Assembly (NCBI GenBank): GCA_014706295.1
Contig: JACSVZ010000001.1
Location: forward strand, 117,022,763-117,086,762
Direction: 5' to 3'
Source: Lycocorax pyrrhopterus obiensis
Lineage: Eukaryota; Chordata; Aves; Passeriformes; Paradisaeidae
DNA: 64,000 bases
Part shown: positions 12,701 to 24,947 of the stretch, one piece after another
How positions within the stretch are numbered: the stretch's first letter is position 1
Layout of the letters: each line of letters begins with the position of its first letter
Made by a program: the position numbers and the translations under genes
Notes under the pieces: model-generated
Told to the model about the DNA's origin: nothing
The model's input: only the letters and a program-made list of their open reading frames with translations
Databases searched by the model: none

Positions 12701-15700
12701 CAGGGTGATGTTTTTGAACTCATGAACATGCACAGCACGTCCAATTACAGTTTCTGGAAGGCAAGTAACTGCTTCTTTTAATATTATATAAAGTTATGTC
12801 CATCTCCAATGTGATTTCACTTTTACAAGCATAACTTGATTTTGGAATGAGATCAGATCCTTCTCTGGATCCTGCAATCCTTCTCTCAGTTACAGCTGAT
12901 ACCCCAAACCTACAGACACAGAAATACAGATCTCAGCTGCCTTTGGGATGCTCGTATTTGGATGGATGTTTCAGCCTTTGACAGAAAGGGAAGCAAATAA
13001 TTTATCTGGACTTTGAGGTCACATGTAGGACACAATTTCCTTCTACTGGAGTGGATCAGTGTACAAATCAGAAAAATGTGAACAGGGCAGGGGGAAAAGA
13101 TTCTGTGCTGTTTCTGCTCTGAGATGTGTGAGTGCACCACTTTTAAACCGCAGGAAATTGTGTCGGGTGAGGAGGAGGGGGGAGCGAGAGTGGCTTTATC
13201 TGTTTTCACTGGTTAACTGCAGAAATGCTTTCCAGAGGTCAGAGACTAAAAAACAACTTTTGTTCACATACTAATTCTTAAAACGAGCAAAAGGATTTAC
13301 TAAGGGCAAAAGCTGCACATTTAAACTTAAAGTTTAAGCGGTAATATGGCAATGAAAGTATCCAAGAAACACAGATGCCTTGAATGACAACCTTTTAGAA
13401 TGGAATGTATTCTTTCAACTGTTTAAAAACCTAAAGTTACTAAGATTTGGGGTTGTTAGGCATTGCCAAACCTTTATCTTGAAATAGGACAACCTACAGC
13501 CTGTTAAATATTTCAGTGTGGCCTGGTGTGGGGTTTTGCTTGTAGCAATAAATGTGCATGAGTTGGCTACAAAATTTACAACTAACCTTAGATCCTGAAA
13601 CCTACACCTTGCCTAAAAATACTTGGCTTTGAATTTTTTTTTTTTTTTTTTAGATCCTATTCATACATAAATATGGATTTCTTCAGAATGGTGATTGAAA
13701 AGTGTTTTAATTTAATCTAGAGACATATGCACAAAAAGCTTAAAGACAGTAGTATTAATAAGTATTCCCATAGAAAAACAATTTATTTATGGGGGTATAT
13801 TTTTAATTGGTTTTTTACATTTTTATCTTCAACTTATTTTTCATTTTGCATATCCAAAGATCCAACCTGTGCTTACTTTTGTCATATGTGACAGAAATTT
13901 GACATGCAATTTATAAACATGTGAAGGAGATGCATGTCCATGTACAACAGAGTGTAGGATTTGGGTCATCCTTCAGTCTGAGGGGAAATTGATTGGCAAC
14001 AGCTACTGGGAGCCATTTAATCAGTGAAAAATTAAAGTGGGACATGAGGCTATGTGAAGAGGATTTTTTTAATTTTTAAAATGAAAAGCATCAGCAAGTG
14101 TTCTGAAAATAATAAAATTGCAGCACAAGGAGGGATATCAAGGTGTCTGCTGGACCACCCCATTGCCTTGAGCACAGGTGGGGTTAAGAAGTATTTAGTT
14201 TATATTTAAAGATATTCTGTAACAAAAACTTTACACTCTGTCTGGGCAATTTGTTTGATTCCTTCCGAATAATCACTGTGAACATGGTGCCATTTTAAAT
14301 TCCTTCCCTTGGGTCTGTATCGAGTATCTCGTTACAATTCGCTTGTCACCTGAAATCTTAATTCCTTTAGATATGGAGGGTACCTTATCCTATTTCTTCT
14401 TGCAATGTCACTTTACATATTTGAAAACCAATTGTTATCACCCTCTTTATCATTCACTCTTTTCTCATGCCCCTTGTTCCTCTTGCTCTTTTCACACCAA
14501 TGTAGTTTTCATTCTGTGCTTCATTTTGCACAGAAAAACACAAACTTTTCCATCACTAGTGATGAGAAACGTAATTTATATTGCATTTCTTCTTGTAACT
14601 TCTTTACAGGCCACCCTGTACATGGTTTTTTGCATGTTTGGTAGCCAGGAAAGCAGTAAAACAACAATGTTGCCAATGCTCACCCCTTGTTCTGGGATAA
14701 TTGTTCTCTTCAGGTTTAATTGCAAATAAATAATTGTAAATATGTGTTTAGCAGAGTGGTCTGCTCTTTTAGAACCTGAAGAACAAAGTGTTTTCACCAT
14801 TTTTAAAAGCAAAACCCAGGGAAAGGCCTGCATTGGTTCAGCTCCATCTCTGATCCAAAGCCGGAGAGGGAAGGGCCGTGGGTGGGTCGGGTGCTGGAAT
14901 GTGCACAGGAACTCCAGTGTTCTCATTCATTTAAAAGTGCGAGTTCCCAAATATCCATCCCACTTCCAGAGACAGAGCCAGAGCCAGACCATTTAAAATT
15001 CAGGAACAAAGCTGAGTGAAAACACTGTGTACACAGGTCTTTCCTCCTACTCGTTTTTCCTCCCTACGGCAAAACCACTCCCGATGTGGCCTGGCCTCTG
15101 CCATGATTTCTCCCACTTTCGTTTTTCCAGCACTTGTTTGGACTTGGGTCGCTCCTTTCACTTCCACGTGTGTTTAATAGAGTCCCAACCACCTTCCTGC
15201 CCTCTGTAGTTTTCTTTTCTGCTTAACTGTGCTTTAAAAGAACTTTTCTTGTTTTATTATCAGTCCAAAATGTAACCAAACCCAAGAGGGCCACCTACAT
15301 AGTTTATAGGATATGTATTTATGTATGTAGGGTGTACAGAATTTAACTTTTGGCACTGACTTGCACGGACTTCATCTGAAGTGGGGTTCACTTAAAGGGA
15401 ATTGGGGGAACAGGAAGCTGGGAGAGCTGTGGTTTCTATTGCCTCACTGCAACAACAGTGACACATTTTGTGTCACTTATTTCTTGCAATGAAGAGCTTT
15501 TCTTGATAAAACCCCTCCCAGCTCTAGGGAAGAAGGGGATGTAATGTGTTATTCACCTCTAGACCTTTCCTCAAGCCTTACACATGGGGAAAATGAAGAA
15601 TCTGATCTTGCTGTGGGTATATACAAGCATCTTCTGTGTCACCTGAGGTTTGGGTTGTGTTCTTCTGATGTTGAATTTTCCTGACTTCAGGGCCTTCTGC

Positions 15701-16234
15701 ACAATAACAGAACTGCAGATGAGCTTCCACCACGTATCTGTGGCCCAGTGGTCATAGAAAGATGTGTCTGGAGCTCACTTCCTTTCCCTCTGGACCAGCT
15801 TCTCCAGAAATCTCCTCACAGTTCCCTTTGGCATCCTTCTGCCGCATTTGGGCCTGACTGCCAAATTTACTCCACTTTTGGAGCCTTTCACGTGCAGTTA
15901 CTCTTGGGAAACCCCAATTAAACAATTGGCATTTGATTTTCTTGGCAATCATGAGCTCTATAATCTTCGACTTCACTACTTTATGGAAGGTCAAGTGAAG
16001 TGTGCTCTTTTTTTTTTCCCCAGCATATAATTTGTGTACTAGATAAAGGAAAAGTGCCACCAAAGCTTTCATATGCCACTTCCTTCTGTTAGATTTGGGT
16101 TCATTTCAGCCCCTAATGTGCCCAATCCAAAGCCATGAAGGTGCAACACAGCATTTTAACCTCTCCCAGTGGTTATCTTGAGTCCAGCATTTCTATCTAT
16201 GCAGACAGTGTTTTCCTCCCTTCCAATCTACTCC
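9791..16234. other. Long non-coding stretch
   Basis: AT-rich sequence with no recognisable gene. It contains a T18 run (13634-13651), an acceptor-like T/C run ending in CCCCAG near 16005-16022, and several short open frames with no ATG context or splice-like boundaries. No CR1 tail is visible. Confidence 0.4.
13634..13651. repeat. Poly(T) tract, 18 nt
   Basis: Uninterrupted T18 followed by 'agatcc'. It could be the poly(A) of an old minus-strand retrocopy, but no body sequence is recognisable next to it. Confidence 0.9.
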
Positions 16235-16690
16235 CTCATTACTAATTAATGGGTCAGCCCACAATTAAATGTGCTTCCTATTCCAGTAAAGAGGAAGGAA
16301 GCCTCCAAATCAGATGGACGTCACTTGGGCTGCAACTTCTGCAGAATAAATGTGCATTTAGAGCAGGAAAATGTCTCCTGTTGCCAAAACAGGGGTAGGA
16401 ACTGGTCTTCCTCTCTTTAATGGGCAATCTAAAGGTCAAGAGCCTGGATGGAGACAAACGGTGACTTTATGCCTGATGATTGCTTTGTTGATTTGAAACG
16501 TAATCCAGGAAGTCACTGAAAGCTGCCTGCAAGCAGATTGTTGCCATTTCATTGCCCCCCCTCAGCAAAAATCAACAACATATTCACCTGGAAAATAACA
16601 GCTATAATGGAAAAGTTCTGAAAAATAATTCTCCTGCACCATTCAGCAGATAAATTATTTTCTTTTCCATACAGCATAATATATAAGTCT
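16235..16690. promoter_or_regulatory. Candidate conserved enhancer-like block
   Basis: This segment is dense in motifs typical of vertebrate developmental enhancers. It has TAATTAAT (16243-16250), 'acaattaaat' (16261-16270), an ACGTCAC half-CRE (about 16318), CTTTGTT (16483-16489, SOX/TCF type), TAATCC (16501-16506, OTX/PITX type), ATTGTT (16537-16542, SOX type) and a CTCAGCA half MAF site (about 16561). It is not low-complexity, contains no repeat and has no coding frame. That it is conserved or active is inference from composition only. Confidence 0.25.
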
Positions 16691-17619
16691 ATAAATGTTT
16701 ACAGTAGATGTCAGAAAATTTTTTTAAAAGCCATTATATTTGGATAATACTCATGTAAATCTAAGAGAAATAGCAGATGAAGTGATCCCACTGGTTAGAA
16801 TATTCTAAAAATTAAATGTTCTAACTCATTTCCTTAGGTGAATATATTTGTAAAAAATAATTTATTCACAGTGTTTAAATGCATTTTACTTTAATATGAA
16901 AAAAAAAAAGATAATTTGGAGTCAGGCTCTTTCCAGACTTCATCTCTCTTTATTCAGTCTCTAGGCTGCGATAACCTTTTGTGGGAGTTGGCCCCATCAT
17001 TTTCGTTGCCGCTGCACAGAGCAGCACCACAGAAATTCTTGCAGACTTTTCACTTCTGCATTTTTCACATCAGCACCTCTTTGGTGCCCACTTGCCCCTG
17101 GCTGGCACTGGGTTTTTAAAATGAGCAACAAAATTCCAACAGTATACTTTGTGCTTGGGATGATGATAAAACACAGGAATAAGATGTGCAGGGAACTCAT
17201 CTGCATCCTTGGTCTTTCCATCCAAATTAAAAAGCAGGCATTCAACTATTTTGTGATTAATGTGATAATTCTGCAATATCACTTTCACATGGCGAGCTTG
17301 GGGAAAGATGTCATGTGCACACCACTGCTCATTCTCCCTCATCCCCCCAAATTACCTCTGTATTTCAAGCTCCAATTCAGCACAGATTAATTTTTATTTT
17401 TAAAATACAAACTCCACTCTTAGAGGGCAGAAAAGCTAAGAAACTTCCCCATTTGGTGTCTGTTTGATCAGCTCATGATAGGTTTTATTAATTTTCAGAT
17501 GTGTGGGTTAGGAGTGTTTATAAAGTCTCCTCAGTTTGTTTTTGAGACAATTAAAAAAAATTAGGTCATACAGATTTGAGACCTCCCACCTTAACTTGGA
17601 GTTTAGAGAGTTCTTCAGT

Positions 17620-17671
17620 TAAATCTGATATTGAGCCTAAGTGATAAACAACATGATAAACAGGTGATAAA
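17620..17671. promoter_or_regulatory. Triple TGATAAA (GATA-type) cluster
   Basis: TGATAAA occurs at 17642, 17654 and 17665, spaced 12 and 11 bp apart (about one helical turn), with a further TGATAT just upstream at about 17627. TGATAA matches the WGATAR site bound by GATA factors. Regular spacing on one face of the helix is consistent with a real cluster, but a decayed short tandem repeat would look the same. Confidence 0.35.
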
Positions 17672-17850
17672 GCTTGGCTCAGTGGGATGTGGTGCTGTAC
17701 TCCAAAAAGCTGAGTTTCTTTCTGCAGGGAAGGGAGAAAATGAGACAAAGTTCTTTTGTGATTGTGAACTCAAGGTAGCTGTGTCCTTTCTGCACTTGGT
17801 TCCTATTCTGCTGCTGAGTGATTTGATGGGCAATAGGAATTAGGAACACA

Positions 17851-18405
17851 GTGGAGAAAGCCCTATACACTATCCCTCTCCCTAGAAACTCAGGAGGCTG
17901 GAAATTCTGTAAGCTCTTGCTCTCTGTAGAACAAATGCCAGCATGCTCCAAATTTCCCTGTAGTGGAGCTCTCAGGGTTCGTATTTTGGCTGATCATGAA
18001 AGGCCAGCAGTTCTCAGAAAGAAAAGCGAGTTAATAAATCCACAGCCCACATTTATCTTCCCGAGCATTTCACAGCCTCTCCAATTGCTTGTGTCCCTCT
18101 CTGCATGGATTAAACACTGGGAACCAGCACGGGCCAAAGGATTGGGGCTGGCGCGGTGCCCTGGCCTCTCCTCTGAAAGGCAGCTCTGTCTGGAGGGCAG
18201 AGGGCAATGTAGCACAAGCAGAAGAGTGGTTTTAACAACTGGGCAATGTTTTCCTGCTCTCTCTCTCTCTCTGCAGCCGGCACTCGCAGTCTGGGGGGTG
18301 TGTGAAATACAGATTGCAATTATAGCTGGGTGCTATTTCCCACGATTTGGGGCTGCGGGAGCATCCATCATCTTGCATGCTTGTTTGGCACTGACGAGCT
18401 GTTAA
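17851..18405 (+). other. Longest open frame in the window (184 codons)
   Basis: The frame opens at a GTG, not ATG, and runs to TAA at 18403-18405. It shows no family I recognise. The protein is mixed, with no signal peptide, membrane pattern or repeats. The local sequence is GC-richer than the surroundings, which lowers stop density, and the minus strand is also partly open. Its last part coincides with the exon-like segment 18277-18409, so only that portion could belong to a spliced transcript. I regard the full frame as probably incidental. Confidence 0.1.
18257..18272. repeat. (CT)8 microsatellite
   Basis: Eight CT units directly precede 'gcag', so the tract doubles as a strong polypyrimidine run for the acceptor at 18276. 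Confidence 0.9.
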
Positions 18406-18409
18406 TCAA
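18277..18409 (+). other. Exon-like segment with strong splice sites
   Basis: Upstream is 'ttttcctgct', (CT)8 and 'gcag', an excellent 3' splice site. After 133 nt the sequence reads 'atcaaag' then 'gtgagc', an excellent 5' splice site. One frame is open until TAA at 18403-18405, just 4 nt before the donor. The other two frames stop early. A stop that close to a donor fits a lncRNA exon or UTR better than an internal coding exon. The interior is complex and includes 'attgcaattatagctgg' and ATCAAAG (TCF/LEF type), so a conserved regulatory element is an alternative reading. Confidence 0.25.
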
Positions 18410-18479
18410 AGGTGAGCTTTTAGCGCTGCTGCTTTCAGGCAATCCTGACATTAGAAACATCTGCTGGTGCTTTTAGCAC

Positions 18480-20584
18480 CTGTGCACTCACATAACCCAG
18501 GGCCTGCTGCTGTCCGTGCTGGGAGATTTATGGGGCTGGGTACAGCATTCTCAGGGCTTCCTCTGGCTCTGACTGGTGGCCCACAGGGTACGCCGTAGTT
18601 CTGGGACCCTGTCTGCACCTGGACACTGCAGCTGGAGGTCCCAAAGTGACTTCTCTTCTCTCCTTGCCATCCCTCTGGTGCTGTTGGTGCTGTGGAGTAT
18701 CCCTGGTTTTGTATATTTAGTTCTATTTCCCAAAACTCTTGTGTTTCATCCATAACTGGCAAAAAAGTCCTTTTTCACTTTTATTTTTTTTATTAATCAT
18801 CAACTGATCTTAGTTGGCATTAATATTCATTCAGTGAGCATAAGAACTGGACGTGTTGTAGCTCTTGGAATTTCAACACCCATCAATTATTAATCACTTG
18901 CTTTTGGGGCTATAATTTCTAAGGAATTGCATGATTTAGTGCATTTTGTGATACAAATGGCTGTTAATCCTACTGATTCCTGCAAGGTGTTTGTATAGTT
19001 CATATTTCATGTTTTATTTAATTACAATCTGCCACTAAGGAAACAATGCTTGAGAGGCATTAATATGGAACTGGAGACTGTACAACTACAAACTCCTCAG
19101 AACAGCTGTGAGAGAAATCCACCTGCTGCTGGGGTTTTTTGAGGATTTTTGTTTTCTTAGCTTTTCCTGTGAAGTTTGTATGACTCACTCCTTCTAAGCA
19201 AGTACCCTGATTTAGAATCAGGAGCCCAATCTGTCTCTTCTTAGCAAAATTACAAAACCCAGAAGAGGAAACCAAGTCAAGACTTGGAAAACTCTCTAAA
19301 TAAAAGTTCTATTAGATGTCACTGGACACTAATACACCTCAAGCAGCCAAAGTAAGGATAAATTCCTCTTTGAACCAAATTATTGTATTTAGTTACTCTG
19401 CAAAAAGCTGAGGTAAACTAATTTTTTACAACCCAGCATTAATATTCCAGAGCATTTTCACCCAAGGGCTGAAGTGCCACTGAAACAGAGAATTATCAGT
19501 CTCCATCAGTCTGGGCCTAAATGGAGAATTCATTGTGACTGTGCTGTCACTACAAGGGAGGGGACTGCCAGGAGCTCTGTGACCCTGCCTCGACGTCAAT
19601 GCTGTCCCTAGGAAGCCCTGCCTGCCTTTCCTGCTCAGCTTGGAGAGGGATCCTGTCCCTGGGGAGAGGTCTCTCCAAGGCTCCCTGCTTCACAAGCAGC
19701 AGAGCAGAGTAGCTTTAAGGGTACCACTTGAAGGCTGAGGCAAAGTACGTGGAGAGTTCTACTGGATAAAAACAACCCAAGTTCATCCCAGCAAAGTGTT
19801 CTTATCTAACGAGAGTGGCTGCTTCCAGTGGGAGGAATGGTCCTTGTCACCTTCGAAATACACAGCTCTGCCCAGAAAGGCAGTGATTTTTATCAGCAGA
19901 GCACACACTGCAGCCCTGTTCCAGTTCCCAGGCAGGTCACAGACACTCCCGAATTTGCTGGCCATCGTGAGTGGTGGGAAGAAAGGATGTGGGAGAAAGG
20001 GGAGATGAATCTGTGAGATTTAGGAACGTAGGGCTGCTTTAGGAAGTTAGTGCAGGGAGAAAAACCCCACTCTTCACATTTCAGAATAGTCTGGTGAGTG
20101 TTTATACACTGGAAAATCATCCAAAAAGGCTTCCTGGAGGTCAGATCCATGTTTTAGTGGACTCAGATCGCTGGAGTCCTGGACAAGAGAGGGTTTGTAT
20201 GCTGCAGTTGCAGTGTAACACTGTCAGAGAACAGCTTTCCATCCATGTGACAGCTCTCTGCTGTGGGGAGCTGCAAGGTTAGGCCTGCAGAAATCTCTTC
20301 CCCAGCTTTAATAAACTTGAAGGGAAACAGATCAGCTTCTTTCCTGTGATAAGAAGTTCACTGTTCTAGAATTTTCAATAGTGAAGATATTTGAAACCCC
20401 TGCGTGCCAGTGCTTCCATTCTGAAGATCCTTAGCTGAGGAAAGCCAGTCCTGACTCTCCTACCTTCAGAATTTTTCCTTTTGTCTTTTGGGGGTTTTAG
20501 GCTACAAATATAAAAACTGCATTTTATATCTAGATCTATAAATATGATATTACATTTATAAAGCATATCTAGAACTTATACATA
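18480..20584. other. Non-coding stretch, nothing recognised
   Basis: A GC-richer patch at about 18480-18700 and another at 19540-19720 carry overlapping short open frames on both strands. An ACGTCA half-CRE lies near 19593. No repeat family or gene is recognised. Confidence 0.4.
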
Positions 20585-20705
20585 AGTTCAAGGAGAATTT
20601 GGATGACCTTCTCTAGCGATGGTCGAGTTTTGGGCAATTCTGTGAGGAGCAGAGAGTTGGACTTGATTATTATGGATCTTTTCCAACATGAGATATTCTA
20701 GAATT
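20585..20705 (+). mobile_element. Old CR1 LINE 3'-end fragment
   Basis: 'agttcaaggagaatttggat' is followed by 'gagcagagagttggacttga' and, after a few diverged bases, 'tggatcttttccaac' and 'gagatattctagaattc'. This is the CR1 3' end on the plus strand, of the subtype with 'ctgtgaggagcaggga' and a 'gagatattctatgattc' tail. It is diverged and about 120 nt long, an old truncated copy. Confidence 0.88.
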
Positions 20706-23700
20706 CCAGCTGAACGGCATCAATCCCCTTCTCCCAGTGCCCTATGGAAGTGCAACTGTATATTATAATAGTGTGAATGTATTCTAAACATGAGAGAGGG
20801 CTAAATATTTAAAATATTTAAACATTAATCGATAATTAAGATGATTTTTAAGTGTCTGGTGAATTGTTTTTCACCCTCAAAATCTCCTCTTTGGGTAGGA
20901 AACCTATTCTTTCCTAATAAAACATATTTGCATCAAATTGGGGATGGGGGAGAGAGAGAGAATAATTGCTCTGTTTCCCAGTATTCCAGAATTCTATTTG
21001 CGTTTTGTTTTTGTTTTGTTTTTTTTTTTTTACATTAATGGGTTTTTTTTCAGTTGAAGGCCCTGCAAAGGGGTTCCCAGTCTCGTGAAGAGCTGATAGA
21101 GCAGCTCAGCTGCTGCCACTGGGGGAGGAAACCGTGCACAGGTGCTGGGAGTGGTTTTCAGCTGGCAATTTAGGAGAAACAGCCAATCCCAGGAGGAATA
21201 AAGAATATTTGGGATTTCTAAAAAATTCTTATTTCTCTTGCTTCCAGGAGTGATGGTACAGAACAGGCTGCCCATGAAGGGAACTTTTGTGAAGGATTTT
21301 TAGTTTTCCTCCCACTTCCTCTCTGCATTTTAGAGCACTTGCTGGCTTCTTCGAGCACCTATTAAATATTGAAAAAGTGAAGGCAGGGGGCAACTCTGAG
21401 ATGTGTGACTGGTACTTAATTGCATTTCCTTGAAATGAAATCACTACAATTAAAGAAAACATCAGCACAGCCAACATTAACATCCTGGATAAGCTCAGCT
21501 CATGTGGCTTTCTGACTAAACATAAACCCCAAACTCCCTCCGATTAGGGAAGAAGCTTTATCTCCTTCACTGTTCCCCTTATCTCTTCAATTCAGTACAG
21601 AGGCACTAATATTTCAGCATCTCAGAAGCCAATCAATAATCTCACTTTCAGTTTCAGATCCTCAATGAAATCTGATCACTGGCTAATTATTTCCATGTTA
21701 CTTTCACCTTGGAAAGCAGGAGATTGAAGCCAAGGTTTTATGTGTGGCTATTTTTTTTTTTCCATTAGTCATTGTGCAGAAATTTCATCATTTCTCTTTT
21801 GATCCTCTGTGGATAATTTTTCTCGTCCCCCTGTAAAATAGTGCAGAAAAAAACCAACTTTAAATAAATTATGAAAGTGTACCTGTTGAAATCAGTAAGT
21901 GCTCAGATAGGGAAGTTCAGGCAAACACTTTCAGATTTTAAATGAACTTTCTGGGGCATTTTGCGGGTTTTAGTGAGGTTATCAAGAACATTCCCAGCAT
22001 GGGGAAAAGGTGAAAGAGGACCTGGGGTTATGAGGAGAAAGGAAAGAAATCAGAGTCAGAATTTCCACCCCATACAATAAATAAAGGAAATTCTGGAGTG
22101 AGGTATCTTTTGTAGGAGTTGCAGATAAATTAATTATGCTGCCAATTAAGAAAATAGCATCTTCTTGTTCTGCAGACTCGCTTCTTCTGTTTTTTGTTTC
22201 TTGGGGTTTTTTTAATATTAGAGTCCTTTAGAGGTGTCAGTAAAAAAATAGCTCACCCTTACATTAATGTGTACATTTATAACTTAATATCTTTTTCCAG
22301 CTTAAGCATAATTTAATGGATGAGAAAAGAAGTAAACTGGTCCAAACAGGTTCTACCATATTTGCATGGCCTTTGTCTAAGAAATAACCATTCTTCCCTC
22401 AGTTTTGTTGTTTGTAGAACCACAGTTAAATATTAAATTTCTGAGCAAAGTAGATTGAACTGTAGTAAAAAGTATCTTTTCTGTGTTAGTGAAGAAAGGC
22501 TGTAGCTGCTGGTAATTACCAGTACACCTAAAGGAGATTTTCAGTTTGATTTTAGAAAATTAATTTTTTAATGTATTCTATAATAGCTCTCTGCCCAGGA
22601 GTAGAACCAGGATTTTGCAACTGGGAGAAACAAATTTTCACCTCTGAGTTGAAAAATGTTTCCCACTTTGACTCCGAAGTAATCCAGTTAATTTCTGGGT
22701 TTGAAAAAGTTTGGTTTGGGCTTAAAAACCACCATAGTATATGGTACAGGAGTATGCCTTTGAATATTAAAAATGCCTTCTGTTATTCTTCATTTTCATA
22801 AATACCCATCTAAACCTGCATATTAAACAGGCACAGTTTGATAAGGAAATCTCTCATTCTGCACAGTGGGTAATATTTACATGTTTGTAGCTTGCTTTCT
22901 TAAACAAGAGAGATTTCCTGGCATTTCCACTGCACCATCTTCCTGTTTGTCATGGAAAAGTGTGGAAATACATCCAACTGAACGTTAAACCTCTCCTGGT
23001 GCTTTTGCATCTTGCTAAGTTGGATAAGAAAACTATTTTCTTAAGAGTTTTTTTTTTAGTTTAGCCATAATTTAAGTTTATAGATGGCAGTATTTGATAT
23101 TTTCTCCCCATACACTTCCAATCTCAAATGCTTGATTGTTCAGACATGCCCAGTGGAGAGAGCTCAGGGTCATCTGTATTCCATAAAGTTGTGGTAGGAA
23201 TTATTGGTGTGTTTTTCAGACAATTCATACGTGATTCCCATTCTAAGGTAGGGAATTAATCCAATATTTTGGGGGAAAATAAGGTGAAAAAAAGGACTGT
23301 GAGACAAGAAGCCCAGAAGAATCTGAGAGATATTAAAATATAATCCCACACACATTCTGTGACAGAATTCTGTGTAGATGAGGCTTTATTCCAGAGAGAT
23401 AAAATCTCTCTGGCTCTTTGTCAACACATCCTTCCCCCGCTCTGTGATGCACAACAGAGGGAATCTGCTCTCATGGACTTTGGATGGTGAAGAGGAAGCA
23501 AAACTGTTGTGTATCCCATATTAACAAAGCATTTTAGTGAAGGCCAACTTGAAATATTTGGCAATGTGTGAGTCATTACCAAGGCAAGAGAAGGTTAATC
23601 ATAACCAAGTTTTTGTAGCGGTAAATAAGAAATTCAGCATGGGAGCCTGCTTTGAAAATAACCAGGAGTGAAACTAAATTTGCAACACTGGGTGTACATG

Positions 23701-24594
23701 TTGGGGTCATAACATATCTCGCTTATATTCAAATGAAACAACATCTGTTTAGCAGAAATGTCTAAGTGCTTATTGACTGATTCGTTTGGAAATAATGAAA
23801 CCCGTTAACAAATACAAGAGACGCCAAAAGGACAAGTATGAGAAAATTTTTATGATAACACAAGCTGGTGGATCTAATTTTCACAATGCTTTAAAGGAAT
23901 GTATTTATAATTTTTTTTCTCTCTTTCTCTCTTTTTTCCTTGCTGCCACCTGGTCTTTTTTTTTTTTTCCAGAAGCAGATATTTTGTAACCTGCTGAAAA
24001 ATGGAGGGTGAATATTTTGTTAACACTGAAACAACTTAATGTTCCAACCAGATCCTGTGTATAGAAATATCTTTGCAAAGTAATTTTAAGAAAAATCTTC
24101 AATTCAGACATATCAAATAGAAAATTGTATGGAAAGACTTTAAAAGATGGGGGGAAGTTTATTTTCCCTTATTGGATGATGGAATATAGTAGAACAAGCC
24201 TTAAAATCAGACTGAAAATTAAATTTATTGCCATTAAGTGATTTGTCTCTATACAGACTATTCACCTAGAGAGGGTAGATAGCAAGATAAACATTGGTGG
24301 TGCAATTAAGTCGCTTGGGATTGTCACAACTCACATTCCCAAATAAAAGCTGTAGTACTCCAGTCTGAAAGAGAAGAAACAGGCTTGGAATCCTGAGTGC
24401 CAAAGTAATCTTGTTACTTCCTCTTTGAACTTCCAGCCTTGTTTTTATATCGGAAAAACTGCAATTCCCTGGCTAAAAAATGACAACCTCATTTCCAGCA
24501 CCTATCCAATCTTAACTAAGTTTTTGTTGGGTTTGATACTCCAAAGAATCCTTTGCTCTGAACTGAAAAGACCTTGAGGGGATGAGATACCAAG
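20706..24594. other. Non-coding stretch with a few motif clusters
   Basis: No gene is recognised. A TTTTG-rich/T-run tract at 21002-21031 precedes an acceptor-like 'ggttttttttcag' ending at 21053. From 21480 to 21730 there are two AGATAA sites (as TTATCT near 21558 and 21579), an ISRE-like site (21646-21655, minus GAAACTGAAA) and CAATCAATAATC. A T/C tract with CCAG at about 23956-23972 is a second strong acceptor look-alike with no clear exon behind it. Confidence 0.35.
21054..21141 (+). other. Weak exon candidate
   Basis: A T-rich run ending in CAG (21051-21053) is followed by 88 nt open in frame (start LKALQRGSQSREELIEQL, helix-like) and then 'cacag' next to 'gtgctg'. The donor is poor because +5 is T, and the frame stops about 30 nt past it. 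The opposite strand is also open. I rate it below the candidates at 1145 and 29272. Confidence 0.1.
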
Positions 24595-24870
24595 AAATAT
24601 CTCTTTATCTGTCTAGAGCGGCTGACGTCAGATATGATAGAAATGATATCCTGCTGCTCTGCATGCTTTTTATGTGATTAAGTGCAGTAATGAAATGAAA
24701 TTAGGCTGGTGCCAAGTCTTTAAGCACACACTCTGGCAAAATTCTATCTCCTGTTGCAGTTTGCATGACGCTTTGCAATGATGTAAGAATTCATTGGCAG
24801 CACAACAGTGCCCAGCTTTTTTATTGACATTGTCCTGCTCTGTCATGTGTGCCTTTAATGTATGCAATTG
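24595..24870. promoter_or_regulatory. Candidate regulatory block with a perfect CRE
   Basis: The full palindromic cAMP-response element TGACGTCA lies at 24623-24630. TTGCAATG overlaps TGATGTAAG (24779-24787), which fits the C/EBP-ATF composite consensus TGATGXAAX. Between them are 'atgtgattaagtg' and TTTGCATG. The block has no repeat signature and no convincing ORF. The motifs are seen directly. Enhancer or promoter activity is inferred. Confidence 0.3.
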
Positions 24871-24947
24871 ATCAGTGGCTGTTCTTTTGCCTTTGTTGGT
24901 TTTTTACTCTAATTAAATTGTTCAGCCTGGAAAAAAAGTTTTCCAGA

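Noticed and set aside
23950..23990. Strong acceptor-like T-tract plus CCAG as an exon start
   Set aside because: The following sequence meets stops quickly and has no good donor.
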